Below are positions 1 through 8,916 of a stretch of 64,000 bases of DNA, in pieces. Position 1 is the stretch's first letter; the number at the start of each line of letters is the position of its first letter. Source of the DNA: Teredinibacter turnerae T7901 (lineage in GTDB: Bacteria; Pseudomonadota; Gammaproteobacteria; Pseudomonadales; Cellvibrionaceae); contig NC_012997.1 in assembly GCF_000023025.1 (NCBI RefSeq), positions 4,151,125 through 4,215,124 of the forward strand, in the 5' to 3' direction. The position numbers were made by a program, and so were the translations under genes. The notes under the pieces are model-generated. The model searched no databases. It was given only the letters and a program-made list of their open reading frames with translations, and was not told where the DNA came from.

Positions 1-1811
1 CCGTCACCTTCACTGCCCGGCCACCAGGCGGCAACAAACGCATCAGACGCGTTCAGCTCCGGGTTCACCCACATTGGGCGGCCAGATAAGAAAACGGATA
101 CCACTGGAATGCCTTGTTCGCGCAATCGTTGCAGCATCGCCAGGGAGGGTTTATCACCGGGTTCAAGCTCGAGACTGGCAACATCGCCAACACCCTCAGC
201 ATAGGGGCGTTCGCCAAACACGGCGATAGCAACATCCGGTTTGGCCCCGCCGCTAACGCTGCCGTCGACAGAGTAGGTCACGGTACCATCGCCAGCGGTT
301 ACCGCACGTTTTATACCTTCATAAATTGAAGTCGCGCCCGGGAATTTATCATTGGTGTTACCGGTGCCCTGCCAGGTAATGGTCCAGCCTCCGCTCTGCC
401 AGCCGATGTCTTTGGCCGCTGGCCCCACCACCATAACGCGCTGTTGTGGCAGCAAGGGCAAAATGTGGTTCTGGTTTTTCAGCAATACCAAACTTTCACG
501 GACCGCCTTGCGCGCCAACGCGCGATGCGCGTCGCTACCCAGCACGGATGCATCCAGCGCTCGCGCAGAAGGCTTGCCTTCAAAGATGCCCGTGCGAACT
601 TTCACCCGCAGGATACGCCGCACAGCGTCATCAATGCGCGCCTGGGAAATTTCACCGCTTTCAACCTGAGCGATGGTGTTTTTGATAAGCGCTTTCCAGT
701 CATTAGGCACCATCACCAGATCGATACCTGCATTAATCGCCTGCGCACAGGAGCTGACCGTACAGCCTGCCACCTGCCCGTGACCGTTCCAATCGCCGAC
801 AACCAGACCGTCAAACCCCATACGCTCTTTCAGTACGCGGGTGAGCAGATCCTTATTGCCGTGCATTTTTTCACCTTGCCACGAACTAAAGCTGGACATC
901 ACCGTTTGCACGCCTGCATTAATAGCGGGTGGATAACCCGCACTGTGAACGTCAATTAATTCCCGCTCACTCACCCGGGTATCGCCTTGATCATCACCCT
1001 GCCAGGTGCCGCCGTCGCCCAGAAAATGTTTTGCGCTCGCCAGCACATGCTCGTTCGATAAAAACTCATCGGTGCCTGGCTCCCCCTGCAAACCCTTGAC
1101 GATTTCACCGGAAAACTGCGCAACCAGCGCCGGGTCTTCCGAATAGCTCTCGTAGGTGCGACCCCAACCGTAATTGCGTGCAACAGCTATTGTGGGCGCG
1201 AAGGCCCAATCGATACCGGTTGCGCGAACCGCTTTTGCAGTTGCTGCGCCGATGTCGCGCACCAGTTGCGGATCGCGCGTTGCGCCAAGCGCAATGTTCT
1301 GTGGAAACAGCGTCGCCCCGATAACATTGTTATGACCATGAACCGCGTCGGTGCCCCAGATCACTGGAATTGCCACGTAGCCATCGGAGTCGTCCATACT
1401 CTCGTCATAAAACTGATCCGCCAGTGCCAGCCAATCCGCTACGGTCGCATTTTCTTTGCGGTGCGGCCATGACCCGCCTCCGTTTAGCACTGACCCCAGG
1501 TGATACTTTTTGACATCCCCCGGCTCCAGGCTCTGAATTTCCGCCTGCATCATCTGGCCAACTTTTTCCGCCAGCGACATTTTTGCCAGCAGACTTTCCA
1601 CGCGCGATTCCACCGCTTCGTCGCCCCCCACAGGCGACGAAGCTTGGGGCCACAATTCAGGGTGCACAACCGCTTGTTCCTGAGTTTGCGGTGTGGGTGT
1701 TGGTGTCGGAGAAGGCGCCTTAGGTGACGGCTCCGGCGAGCAGGCGGCAAGTAAACCGCTCAAGGTTAGCACCGACAAAAAACGTCGATTTGGAAAGCAC
1801 GTAAATCTCAT
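1..1811 (-). CDS. Glycoside hydrolase family 3 lipoprotein (beta-glucosidase type), C-terminus beyond window
   Basis: This is an exo-acting beta-glucosidase/glucan glucohydrolase likely to split cello-oligosaccharides at the outer membrane or in the periplasm. The frame opens with ATG at 1811 and stays open to the window edge, so about 603 codons are visible and the end is missing. A signal peptide ends in a lipobox (LLAAC, Cys24), followed by a Pro/Thr linker. GH3 landmarks follow: an AEKVGQMMQ segment, a GTDAVHGHNN segment, a KHFLGDGGT segment, and VVGDWNG containing the catalytic nucleophile Asp (about residue 340). The (beta/alpha)6 sandwich domain then begins. The start lies only 2 bases past the stop of the GH5 gene, so the two form an operon (GH5 first) that makes and then finishes oligosaccharides. 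Confident at family level; substrate is inferred. Confidence 0.93.
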   Translation of the reverse strand, partial: MRFTCFPNRRFLSVLTLSGLLAACSPEPSPKAPSPTPTPTPQTQEQAVVHPELWPQASSPVGGDEAVESRVESLLAKMSLAEKVGQMMQAEIQSLEPGDVKKYHLGSVLNGGGSWPHRKENATVADWLALADQFYDESMDDSDGYVAIPVIWGTDAVHGHNNVIGATLFPQNIALGATRDPQLVRDIGAATAKAVRATGIDWAFAPTIAVARNYGWGRTYESYSEDPALVAQFSGEIVKGLQGEPGTDEFLSNEHVLASAKHFLGDGGTWQGDDQGDTRVSERELIDVHSAGYPPAINAGVQTVMSSFSSWQGEKMHGNKDLLTRVLKERMGFDGLVVGDWNGHGQVAGCTVSSCAQAINAGIDLVMVPNDWKALIKNTIAQVESGEISQARIDDAVRRILRVKVRTGIFEGKPSARALDASVLGSDAHRALARKAVRESLVLLKNQNHILPLLPQQRVMVVGPAAKDIGWQSGGWTITWQGTGNTNDKFPGATSIYEGIKRAVTAGDGTVTYSVDGSVSGGAKPDVAIAVFGERPYAEGVGDVASLELEPGDKPSLAMLQRLREQGIPVVSVFLSGRPMWVNPELNASDAFVAAWWPGSEGD

Positions 1812-1813
1812 AG

Positions 1814-2953
1814 TCAGCTCTCGTTATGTTTTGGCTTTAGGTAGGTTGTAAACATATCTATTACGGGTTGGTTTACGTTGGCCGGGTCCAGGGGACCATC
1901 ACCTCGGTAAATACCAAACGATTCCTCGTGATAAACATGAAATGTGTTAGTGAGCTTGCGCTCCTCCAACACAGAAAGCATATCGCGGAGGTAATTTAAG
2001 CCCCCGCGATCCGCTTCGAAATTTGCTTTATAGGTGCCCCACTCACCAAAATACAGGGGCACATTGTGCGCTTTACCCCACGCCAGATATTGGTCGATTG
2101 TGCGAGCCAAAAATGCGCGGGTGTGCTGCCGGGACGGATCTGGCCATACGCCGCCATCGCGATTTTTCATAGATGCGTCCCAAGGAATACCCTGGTGGGA
2201 ATAAAAATACGGGGCGTAACTGTGAAAGGTATAAATAATATTGTTGCCATCTACGGTAACAAAATTCATGTCGGCATCGTTTTCCCAACGGCGGTTTATC
2301 GAATTAACCCGCTCGACAATAATCGGATGTTTTTTATCGACCAGACGGATGGCATCGACCGTGCGCTGGGCGAGGCGTTGCCACTGCTGCTTTGCTCGTG
2401 TCACGCCCGGCTCGTTCAATAGATCGTAGCCAAAAACAACAGGTTCATCCCGATACCGCTCGGCAATCGCGCGCCACATGGCAATAAAACGCTTTTGCAG
2501 GTCGACGTCCTGCCACAACTTGCGGCCGTTTCCCTGCGACTGAAAACCACCCTGAGGCACATGCACATTCAGAATAAGATAAACCCCCGCAGCCCGGGCC
2601 CATGCGATATTGGTGTCCAACCACTGCCAGCCATCCGCTTGGTATTCGAATGGTGCCGCATCCAATTCGAGGGTTTGATAATTCAAATAAAAGCGCACCA
2701 GGTTCATCCCCATAGCGCGTACGCGAGAATAATCCTCTGCACTGTGGTGTGTCACCGGAATACGATCATTTACCCAAACACGGTTACCAAAAGAAACACC
2801 GCGCAAAAATACCGGCTGATTTTTCTCGTCCGCAATTGCAGTGCCCTGCGCATGATGAAACTGAAACAGTGGACCCGCCTGCGCCCAACCCGCGAGCAGA
2901 ACCCATACGACGGTAAAAAAAACCAACTCCGTTTTTAGCGACATACTGGTCAC
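1814..2953 (-). CDS. Secreted glycoside hydrolase family 5 protein (endoglucanase/mannanase-like)
   Basis: A 379-residue secreted GH5 glycosidase with a hydrophobic signal peptide ending near AGWAQA. The catalytic (beta/alpha)8 barrel shows RGVSFGN, an N-V-H motif (NVHVPQGG), the acid/base glutamate in LLNEPG (about E181) and the nucleophile glutamate in FGEWGTY (about E304), so both catalytic residues are present. Unlike many cellulases of this group it has no carbohydrate-binding module or linker. The frame starts at a GTG (2953), but an ATG three codons later (2944) fits the signal peptide better. It is the first gene of a GH5-GH3 operon. The exact substrate (beta-glucan, mannan or another) cannot be decided here. 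Confidence 0.9.
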   Translation of the reverse strand: MTSMSLKTELVFFTVVWVLLAGWAQAGPLFQFHHAQGTAIADEKNQPVFLRGVSFGNRVWVNDRIPVTHHSAEDYSRVRAMGMNLVRFYLNYQTLELDAAPFEYQADGWQWLDTNIAWARAAGVYLILNVHVPQGGFQSQGNGRKLWQDVDLQKRFIAMWRAIAERYRDEPVVFGYDLLNEPGVTRAKQQWQRLAQRTVDAIRLVDKKHPIIVERVNSINRRWENDADMNFVTVDGNNIIYTFHSYAPYFYSHQGIPWDASMKNRDGGVWPDPSRQHTRAFLARTIDQYLAWGKAHNVPLYFGEWGTYKANFEADRGGLNYLRDMLSVLEERKLTNTFHVYHEESFGIYRGDGPLDPANVNQPVIDMFTTYLKPKHNES

Positions 2954-3112
2954 CCGATATTTTTCTTATGTTTTTTTACGAAATTGCGCATTCCCCAATG
3001 TGTGCGCAATTCGCGTTTTCTGCATCTTACCATTCTGTCGGAATTTTTCGAGACACAAACCTGTTATGCTCGATAACAAAAATAAATTCAGTTCATGCGA
3101 GGAGTTTTACTG

Positions 3113-5242
3113 GTGAAAACGCGTGTAATTAACCTACTGTTTACCGGTATCGTGATAGCGGGGTTAAGCGGTTGCGGCGGTTCCCAAAGCGACACTTTTA
3201 CCAGTGATCCGGTGCCGACGCCTACGGCCGCCGCATCGCCCGCGCCAACACCGTCTATTTCACCTGAACCATCACCGCAGCCATCACCGTCGCCATCACC
3301 ACAGCCAACACCGACTGGAACGCCAACACCTACACCTACACTGTCACCAACACCCACGCCATCGGTTACCCCCACTACGGCAGCCAGTCCAGAGCCTTCA
3401 GCGAGTCCAGAGCCTTCAGCCAGTCCAGAGCCTTCAGCGAGTCCAGGGCCAACACCCAGCCCAGAGCCTTCAGCGAGTCCAGGGCCAACACCCAGCCCAG
3501 AACCCACACCCAGTGCCGAACCCACGGTTGCACCGCTGCAACCTGATACCACTGCCGATCCCTCCCTGCCACTGCCTGGCGATTCCGACTATGCGGCAGC
3601 GCAGTCTGCCGCGCGTTTGCTGGATCAGGCCACCTTCGGCACAACGGCAAAAACACTGGTTGCAGCCATGGAGAAATCCCGCGAGCAGTGGTTAGATGAA
3701 CAAGTAGCACTGCCGCAAACCCTGCATCTGCCGTTACTCGATGAACGGCTGACAGAGATCGGTTTTGAACCGGCACCCGAAGTGGAAAAGGACGATGAAG
3801 GCTGGGTGCGCGATATTCAGCGCAGCGATATCTGGTGGGAATCGGCCGTTTGGGGGCAGGATCAACTGCGCCAACGGGTGGCCTATGCGCTCAGCCAGAT
3901 ACTGGTTATTTCCAATGTATCCGACGTGCTCTACAACGATTCCCGCGGCATCGCCAACTACCACGATATTCTTGCCGCGCATGCGTTCGGCAATTATCGC
4001 GACCTGCTAAAAGCGGTTACGCTCAACCCCATGATGGGCGAATACCTGAGCATGGTGCGCAACGAAAAAGCCGATGCACAACGCAATATTCGCCCAGACG
4101 AAAATTACGCGCGCGAAGTTATGCAACTCTTCTCCATCGGGTTGGTACAACTGAATATCGATGGCTCACCGGTATTGGATAACCAACAACAACCCGTGCC
4201 CACCTATGGTCAGGACGACATAAAAAATCTCGCCCGTGTATTCACCGGCTGGAACCACGCAACCATTAACCAGTGGTGGGAGTGGGCCAGCAGCGGCGCA
4301 GCGGAAATTCTGCCGATGAAGGCCTTCCCTGCCTATCACGATACCGGGAGTAAAACCCTGTTCAGCGACAAGAGCATCCCCGCCGATTTAACCCCGGAGC
4401 AGGACATAGACGCGGCACTGGATATTCTCTTTGCACACAGCAATATCGCCCCCTTTATAAGTAAGCAATTGATCCAACGGCTCATTACCAGCAACCCCAG
4501 CCCAGACTATGTTGCGCGGGTTGCCAGCGTATTTAACGATAATGGCGCTGGCGAAAAAGGCGATTTAAAAGCCGTTATAAAAGCAATATACCTCGACGAC
4601 GAAGCGATAAATGGCCCGACCCTGGCGCCCACCACCTTTGGTAAATTGCGCGAACCACTGTTAAAAGTGACCGGCTTGTGGCGAGCGTTTAAAGCCCAGG
4701 GTATTCCCGTGCGAGAAAACAATGGCAGCCTGTCACTAAACCGACTGCGCTTTCGTGGCTCCGACCGGGAAATGGGGCAACGGCCTTACGGCTCTTTTTC
4801 GGTGTTTAACTTCTACCGACCCGATTATCAGCAACCGGGCGAAATTAAAAACAACGATTTAATCGCGCCCGAATTTCAAATAATGACCGACAGCCAACTG
4901 GTGTCCTCCATCAGCCGGTTGAGCGGCAGTATTTTTTGGCGCGACACAAAAAATGCCTGGCCGCAAAGCGAATTAACGAACCCCGATAACCAGCCAAAAG
5001 CGGATTGGGATTTATACCCGGCGCAATTATTTCTTGAAGAAGAAAAACAACTGGCAAATGACCCCTCAGCATTAGTAGAGCGCCTGAACCTTTTACTTTT
5101 GCATGGCACCATGTCCACGCAATTGCGCGCCACTATTATCGACTTTATTACCGAGTTCCAGCCCTACTCGTCCGCCGAAATGCGCGTGTATGACGCGCTG
5201 GTGTTAGTGATGGCCTCCCCCGAATACGCAATTCAAAGGTAA
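3113..5242 (+). CDS. DUF1800 family lipoprotein with Pro-rich linker
   Basis: A large DUF1800 protein of unknown biochemical role, in a family usually encoded next to DUF1501 proteins. I place the start at GTG 3113 because a GCGAGGAG Shine-Dalgarno lies just before it; an in-frame ATG at 3095 would put that signal inside the gene. The N-terminus is a lipoprotein signal (GLSGC), followed by about 130 residues of Pro/Thr/Ser/Glu linker including PEPSAS-type repeats, then the DUF1800 domain from about residue 170 to the end (ARLLDQATFG near its start, YAREVMQLFSIG and NLARVFTGW in the middle). The stop is 4 bases from the DUF1501 start, so the two are co-transcribed. The linker resembles those that hold secreted catalytic domains away from the cell. 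Confidence 0.9.
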   Translation: MKTRVINLLFTGIVIAGLSGCGGSQSDTFTSDPVPTPTAAASPAPTPSISPEPSPQPSPSPSPQPTPTGTPTPTPTLSPTPTPSVTPTTAASPEPSASPEPSASPEPSASPGPTPSPEPSASPGPTPSPEPTPSAEPTVAPLQPDTTADPSLPLPGDSDYAAAQSAARLLDQATFGTTAKTLVAAMEKSREQWLDEQVALPQTLHLPLLDERLTEIGFEPAPEVEKDDEGWVRDIQRSDIWWESAVWGQDQLRQRVAYALSQILVISNVSDVLYNDSRGIANYHDILAAHAFGNYRDLLKAVTLNPMMGEYLSMVRNEKADAQRNIRPDENYAREVMQLFSIGLVQLNIDGSPVLDNQQQPVPTYGQDDIKNLARVFTGWNHATINQWWEWASSGAAEILPMKAFPAYHDTGSKTLFSDKSIPADLTPEQDIDAALDILFAHSNIAPFISKQLIQRLITSNPSPDYVARVASVFNDNGAGEKGDLKAVIKAIYLDDEAINGPTLAPTTFGKLREPLLKVTGLWRAFKAQGIPVRENNGSLSLNRLRFRGSDREMGQRPYGSFSVFNFYRPDYQQPGEIKNNDLIAPEFQIMTDSQLVSSISRLSGSIFWRDTKNAWPQSELTNPDNQPKADWDLYPAQLFLEEEKQLANDPSALVERLNLLLLHGTMSTQLRATIIDFITEFQPYSSAEMRVYDALVLVMASPEYAIQR
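3384..3520 (+). repeat. Coding minisatellite: PEPSAS/PGPTPS repeats
   Basis: Tandem copies of an 18-base unit (agtccagagccttcagcg and variants with ccagggccaacaccc) encode the SPEPSA/SPGPTP linker of the DUF1800 lipoprotein. The unit length is a multiple of three, so copy-number changes keep frame and would change only tether length. Confidence 0.8.
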
Positions 5243-5246
5243 GCGC

Positions 5247-6623
5247 ATGAATACCACTCTCAACCGTCGCCACTTTTTACAACGGGCAGCCACACTGGCC
5301 CTGGGTAGCTCCAGCGCCATGGCAACACTGAGCCGACTGCAATTGGCCCATGCGCAAACTGCCGGGCAGAGCGATTACAAAGCACTGGTGTGCGTATTCC
5401 TTTTTGGTGGTAACGATGCGTTCAATATGGTGGTGCCGCGCAGCACAACGGAGTACGCCGCCTATTCCGCAACGCGACAATCGCTGGCCGTGCCACAAAA
5501 TGAGCTTATCGCCATCGACGGCCAGCAAAACAATGGTGCCGAGTACGGTTTGCACCCGGCGCTCGCCGATCTTGCGCAACTGTACTCGAACAATAAACTG
5601 GCAATATTAGGCAACGTGGGTGCGCTTATCGAACCCACCAGCAAAATCGCCTATCAGGCAAAAACTGCCGCGCTGCCGCCGCAACTTTTCTCGCACAACG
5701 ACCAGCAAAATTTTTTACAGAGTTTGCAGAGCACACAAAAACGCAACGGCTGGGCCGGGCGCGCCGCGGACTTGATGCACTCGCTAAATAACAACCCTCG
5801 TTTATCGATGAATATATCGCTAAACGGCAGCAACCTCTGGCAAGCCGGGGCAGACGTTGTACCTTATTCAGTTAACCCCGAAGGGGTGGGCACCATCAAC
5901 GCCATGGACCGCAAAGCAAGCGCGACAGAGAACGGATGGGAACACAGCCGCGTTGCTGCCTTTCAGGCCATACTCGCGCAACAGCAAAACCATATTTTAG
6001 CCCGCAACTACGCCGAGCATATGAATCGCGCCTGGGATCTTTCGGAGGAAGTCGGCGATGCGGTAGCCGCCTCAGCCCAAATACAAACCCTGTTTCCGGA
6101 AGACAACCGCCTTGCCGCCGGGCTAAAGATGACCGCCAAACTGATTGCTGCTCGCGATAGCTTAAACGTATCCCGCCAGACATTTTTTGTTGGCATGGGC
6201 GATTTCGATACCCACGGCGATCAAAATCGCCGCCAAAGTCTGCTGATGTCGCAACTTAATGACGGGCTCGCCGCATTTTACAACGCTCTGGAAGAGCTGG
6301 GCGTTGCAGACAAAGTTACCACCTTCACCATGTCCGATTTCGGCCGCACACTGACCAGCAACGGCGACGGCACCGACCACGGCTGGGGCGGCCACCACTT
6401 TATTATCGGCGACGCGGTCGCTGGAGGGCGAATTTACGGCACCATGCCCGACCTGGCCATAGGCAGTAACGACGACATGGGCGAGGGCCGAATAATTCCA
6501 ACCACCAGCATCGACCAATACGCAGCCACCCTCAGCGGCTGGTTCGGCCTACCCGGCAGCGCCTACGCGGATGTGTTCCCTAACCTGGCGAATTTTGACG
6601 TTACTGATTTGGGGTTTTTATAG
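5247..6623 (+). CDS. DUF1501 family secreted protein with Tat-type signal
   Basis: A 458-residue DUF1501 protein, a relative of the sulfatase/alkaline phosphatase fold whose activity is not established. The N-terminus carries a twin-arginine-like motif (NRRHFLQ) and a hydrophobic stretch ending near AHAQT, consistent with Tat export. Family landmarks are VFLFGGNDAFNMVVPRS near the start, GMGDFDTHGDQN in the middle, FTMSDFGRTLTSNGDGTDHGWGGHH later and a SYADVFPNL-like end. It follows the DUF1800 gene by 4 bases, the usual partnership. A degraded second copy of its last 120 codons and its 3' flank lies at 17405-17812. Confidence 0.92.
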   Translation: MNTTLNRRHFLQRAATLALGSSSAMATLSRLQLAHAQTAGQSDYKALVCVFLFGGNDAFNMVVPRSTTEYAAYSATRQSLAVPQNELIAIDGQQNNGAEYGLHPALADLAQLYSNNKLAILGNVGALIEPTSKIAYQAKTAALPPQLFSHNDQQNFLQSLQSTQKRNGWAGRAADLMHSLNNNPRLSMNISLNGSNLWQAGADVVPYSVNPEGVGTINAMDRKASATENGWEHSRVAAFQAILAQQQNHILARNYAEHMNRAWDLSEEVGDAVAASAQIQTLFPEDNRLAAGLKMTAKLIAARDSLNVSRQTFFVGMGDFDTHGDQNRRQSLLMSQLNDGLAAFYNALEELGVADKVTTFTMSDFGRTLTSNGDGTDHGWGGHHFIIGDAVAGGRIYGTMPDLAIGSNDDMGEGRIIPTTSIDQYAATLSGWFGLPGSAYADVFPNLANFDVTDLGFL

Positions 6624-6915
6624 TAACGGAAGAAAACTGAAGCAATAAAACGCCAGGGCTCTCGGGGTAATTTTGAATGCTTGCCTGTTTTTAGGTGTGG
6701 TTGGTCCGTGTGTGTTGGTATTGGTGCTGGTGCTGCTGCTGGTGTTAGTGCGGGAACAGTCGTGGGGAGTGGCAATAGTCGTGAAGAGCAGCCCTGAGCT
6801 TTGCTCAAATAGAGCAAGCACAAAAGGCCATAATAGACGTACTGAAAGTTCGGTACTCATAAAGCGGGAACAAATGAACCTAAGTTTCCTACAAATTAAT
6901 TAAACCTGTAGGAAA
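6624..6915. other. Intergenic region with a perfect 10-bp inverted repeat
   Basis: No convincing gene. A GTTTCCTACA / TGTAGGAAAC inverted repeat occupies 6884-6893 and 6907-6916 around an AT-rich loop, touching the stop codon of the GNAT gene that ends at 6916. It could be a minus-strand terminator without a strong U-run, or the left boundary structure of the island. A GGTGCTGGTGCTGCTGCTGGTG low-complexity stretch lies near 6723-6745. Confidence 0.5.
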
Positions 6916-7437
6916 CTACTTTTCCAACATCTTGACCATAACAAACATGCCCAACTCGTACTTATCAGTTTTATAGGGTATTTCATCGACTATGCTGAAT
7001 TGGTGCCGTTGATAAAACCGTTGGGCCTGCACATTGTTTTTTAGCACATCCAGCCAAACATACTTACTCCCAAGCGCTAAAGCAAGTTCCATTACTTTAT
7101 GCAAAAGCACTGAACCCAGATTGTTGCCAACGTTATCTTTTTTTACATAGATTTTTTGCAGCTCAATACACAGCTTGCCCATATCCTTCAGCTCGGAATT
7201 TATATTTAACTTGGCAAAACCAATTAATACATCGCTTTTCAAGGCCAATAAATACCGGTGACTTGACGGTGAATTGATACACGATTCAATTGCATCATGC
7301 GTAAAATCAGCATCTAAAAAGCTATCAATGTTATGCCAGATATCGGAAAAGTGTTCTTTATAGGTGGCACGACCTAAAACCGCTATCGCAGGAACATCTT
7401 TTAAAATTGCTTCTCTTATGGTGAAATCTGGCGTCAA
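6916..7437 (-). CDS. GNAT family N-acetyltransferase
   Basis: A 173-residue GCN5-related acetyltransferase, predicted to move an acetyl group from acetyl-CoA to an unknown amine. The order of elements is typical: IREA at the start, the beta4 segment LCIELQKIYV, an acetyl-CoA loop in the position of Q/RxxGxG (NVGNNLGSVLLHKV) and the C-terminal VLKNNVQAQRFYQRHQF motif. It resembles PaiA/RimI-like enzymes of unknown substrate. It lies at the left end of the AT-rich island, on the same strand as every other island gene, and was probably acquired with it. Confidence 0.85.
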   Translation of the reverse strand: MTPDFTIREAILKDVPAIAVLGRATYKEHFSDIWHNIDSFLDADFTHDAIESCINSPSSHRYLLALKSDVLIGFAKLNINSELKDMGKLCIELQKIYVKKDNVGNNLGSVLLHKVMELALALGSKYVWLDVLKNNVQAQRFYQRHQFSIVDEIPYKTDKYELGMFVMVKMLEK

Positions 7438-7610
7438 ATTTTTTTAAACCTCGCGACTTTTATAATATTAACCAGCAGTATTGAGACTGTGGAAGCCTAG
7501 CTATTTTTACCACAGCGTATGTGAACAGCATCTATGGCGGTGACCGCCTACTTCATCCCAGAGCGCTGCGTTCGCCCAGACAACCGTGCTCACTCTGCCC
7601 AACATTTTTT

Positions 7611-7997
7611 CTACTGTACCGGCGAATCTAACTCAGTGACTTTTGTAGGGTTCTCAACTCGACACTGCGCAGGAAAGCCTTTCATAGTTCTATTTATATT
7701 TGATGTTTGCATCATTTTATTTGGGATCATAACGTTTGCCACGTAATCCAAAGTACAATTGCACTGCTGAATGGTTATGGGGCGAAGTGCCTGGATTCTA
7801 GGGTCACTCACACCTTTCACGCAATCGTTATAATTCCTGACAATCGGCCCAGTAAACGCTTTGCCCGCTGCCTCTGGCAGCATCGCCAGAATTTCTGCTT
7901 CTGAGTGCACCTTACTATCGTAAGCTTGTTGCGCATACGCGGCGAATGAAATGGAGAGTAAAAATAAAGATAAGGATGTAAATAACGTTGTTCTCAT
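7611..7997 (-). CDS. Small secreted protein, unknown family
   Basis: A 128-residue protein of unknown function. I choose ATG 7997 because a clean signal peptide starts there (MRTTLFTSLSLFLLSISFAAYAQQ); the frame could open 12 codons earlier. The mature part has three cysteines near the C-terminus (DCVKG, QCNCTLDYV, QCRVEN), suggesting a small periplasmic disulfide-bonded domain. It stands alone with a long leader (about 100 bases) and lies in the cassette-like island. Confidence 0.6.
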   Translation of the reverse strand: MRTTLFTSLSLFLLSISFAAYAQQAYDSKVHSEAEILAMLPEAAGKAFTGPIVRNYNDCVKGVSDPRIQALRPITIQQCNCTLDYVANVMIPNKMMQTSNINRTMKGFPAQCRVENPTKVTELDSPVQ

Positions 7998-8064
7998 TGT
8001 GTATCCTTTAAAAATTAAAGAAATGTGACCCATAAGGACTGAGCTGCCGTCACTTTTGACAACG

Positions 8065-8105
8065 CAGATGAAATTGCGTTTACCCTCCTAATTTCATTTG
8101 CATTT
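8065..8105. repeat. Inverted repeat upstream of the small secreted protein gene
   Basis: Two arms matching 11 of 12 bases (GCAGATGAAATT on one side, AATTTCATTTGC on the other) flank a loop carrying an AGGAGG-like purine run. It may be a leader structure or a remnant of a cassette recombination site. No function can be assigned from sequence alone. Confidence 0.4.
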
Positions 8106-8304
8106 ATAATTCCGAGCGAACCAACGGCCAAAACGGAGTGATTTTGTGGGTAAAATCACGCAAAGCGGAATGCAAAAGGCGTTCAAACGGCGAGAAGTGT
8201 AAGCCATGATAGGCAATCGAGCAGATTATCGCCTCAACGCAGCCCTCAGTTATTTTTTCCTCGGGAATAACAGTGCCCCCCTGTTTGCTCGTCCCAGCCT
8301 GCAC
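8104..8304 (-). CDS. Doubtful 66-codon ORF
   Basis: An open frame whose product (middle part SIAYHGLHFSPFERLLHS) I do not recognise. The DNA here is rich in dyad symmetry (GTGATTTT / AAAATCAC at 8137-8158), so the open frame may be a by-product of a folded non-coding element. No good ribosome binding site is visible. Recorded because nothing else explains this interval between the nuclease-like gene and the small secreted protein. Confidence 0.2.
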   Translation of the reverse strand: MQAGTSKQGGTVIPEEKITEGCVEAIICSIAYHGLHFSPFERLLHSALRDFTHKITPFWPLVRSEL

Positions 8305-8388
8305 GGTTTTGTGAACACGAACACGACCGTATTGTTAGTTGATTCGTAAATAACATCAATTTTTATAAAAAAATAATTGCAGTGAAAA

Positions 8389-8916
8389 TTATTTTTCAAC
8401 CACAAAATAATACATACCATATTGACCGGCAACATTTATTGTTGCCGTAGCATTAGGGAGTTGCCTGTACATCTTCCTAGCGATTGCTTCATATTTTGAA
8501 GGACTGCCGATTCCACATGCTATATATGTTAGCGCCGAGCATGAGTATTTATTTTTTAAATTATTTACCTGTAACAATTGCATTTTGTCTAAATCAGAAA
8601 GCAAAGCTGAAAACATTGATCGTCCACTTACCAAATTCGTCTTAAGCGACTCCGCCTTAAGCTCTATTACGAATAATTGATTAGTTTGTTGGCTCGATCT
8701 TTCTACGAAAAGTATGTCTAATGATTTTCTGCTATCGTCATATTTTTGCTCTCTCACAGCAATGCCTATGCTGTTTAATGCAACTGCCATTTCAACCTGA
8801 AGCCACACCTCCCATTGGGCTTCTGTGCGCATCGCTTGTACAATTCTAGCCTGATGGCCTACTAAATAATTATTAAGCCAACCGATAAATTTTTTTGTGT
8901 TGTCAGTTACTGGCAT
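8389..8916 (-). CDS. Hypothetical protein with PD-(D/E)XK-like core
   Basis: A 175-residue protein without a family I can name. Its middle reads SLDILFVER, then about 17 residues later LFVIELKAE: an Asp on a beta-strand followed by E-x-K on the next strand, the layout of a PD-(D/E)XK nuclease-type core. An N-terminal helix pair and a C-terminal YYFVVEK strand complete it. No partner methylase or toxin/antitoxin gene is adjacent. It could be an orphan restriction-like or nuclease-fold protein carried as a cassette. The function is inference from a short motif only. Confidence 0.5.
   Translation of the reverse strand: MPVTDNTKKFIGWLNNYLVGHQARIVQAMRTEAQWEVWLQVEMAVALNSIGIAVREQKYDDSRKSLDILFVERSSQQTNQLFVIELKAESLKTNLVSGRSMFSALLSDLDKMQLLQVNNLKNKYSCSALTYIACGIGSPSKYEAIARKMYRQLPNATATINVAGQYGMYYFVVEK

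Noticed and set aside
3088-3552. Gly/Val-rich minus-strand ORF
   Set aside because: It is the shadow of the Pro-rich linker of the DUF1800 lipoprotein.
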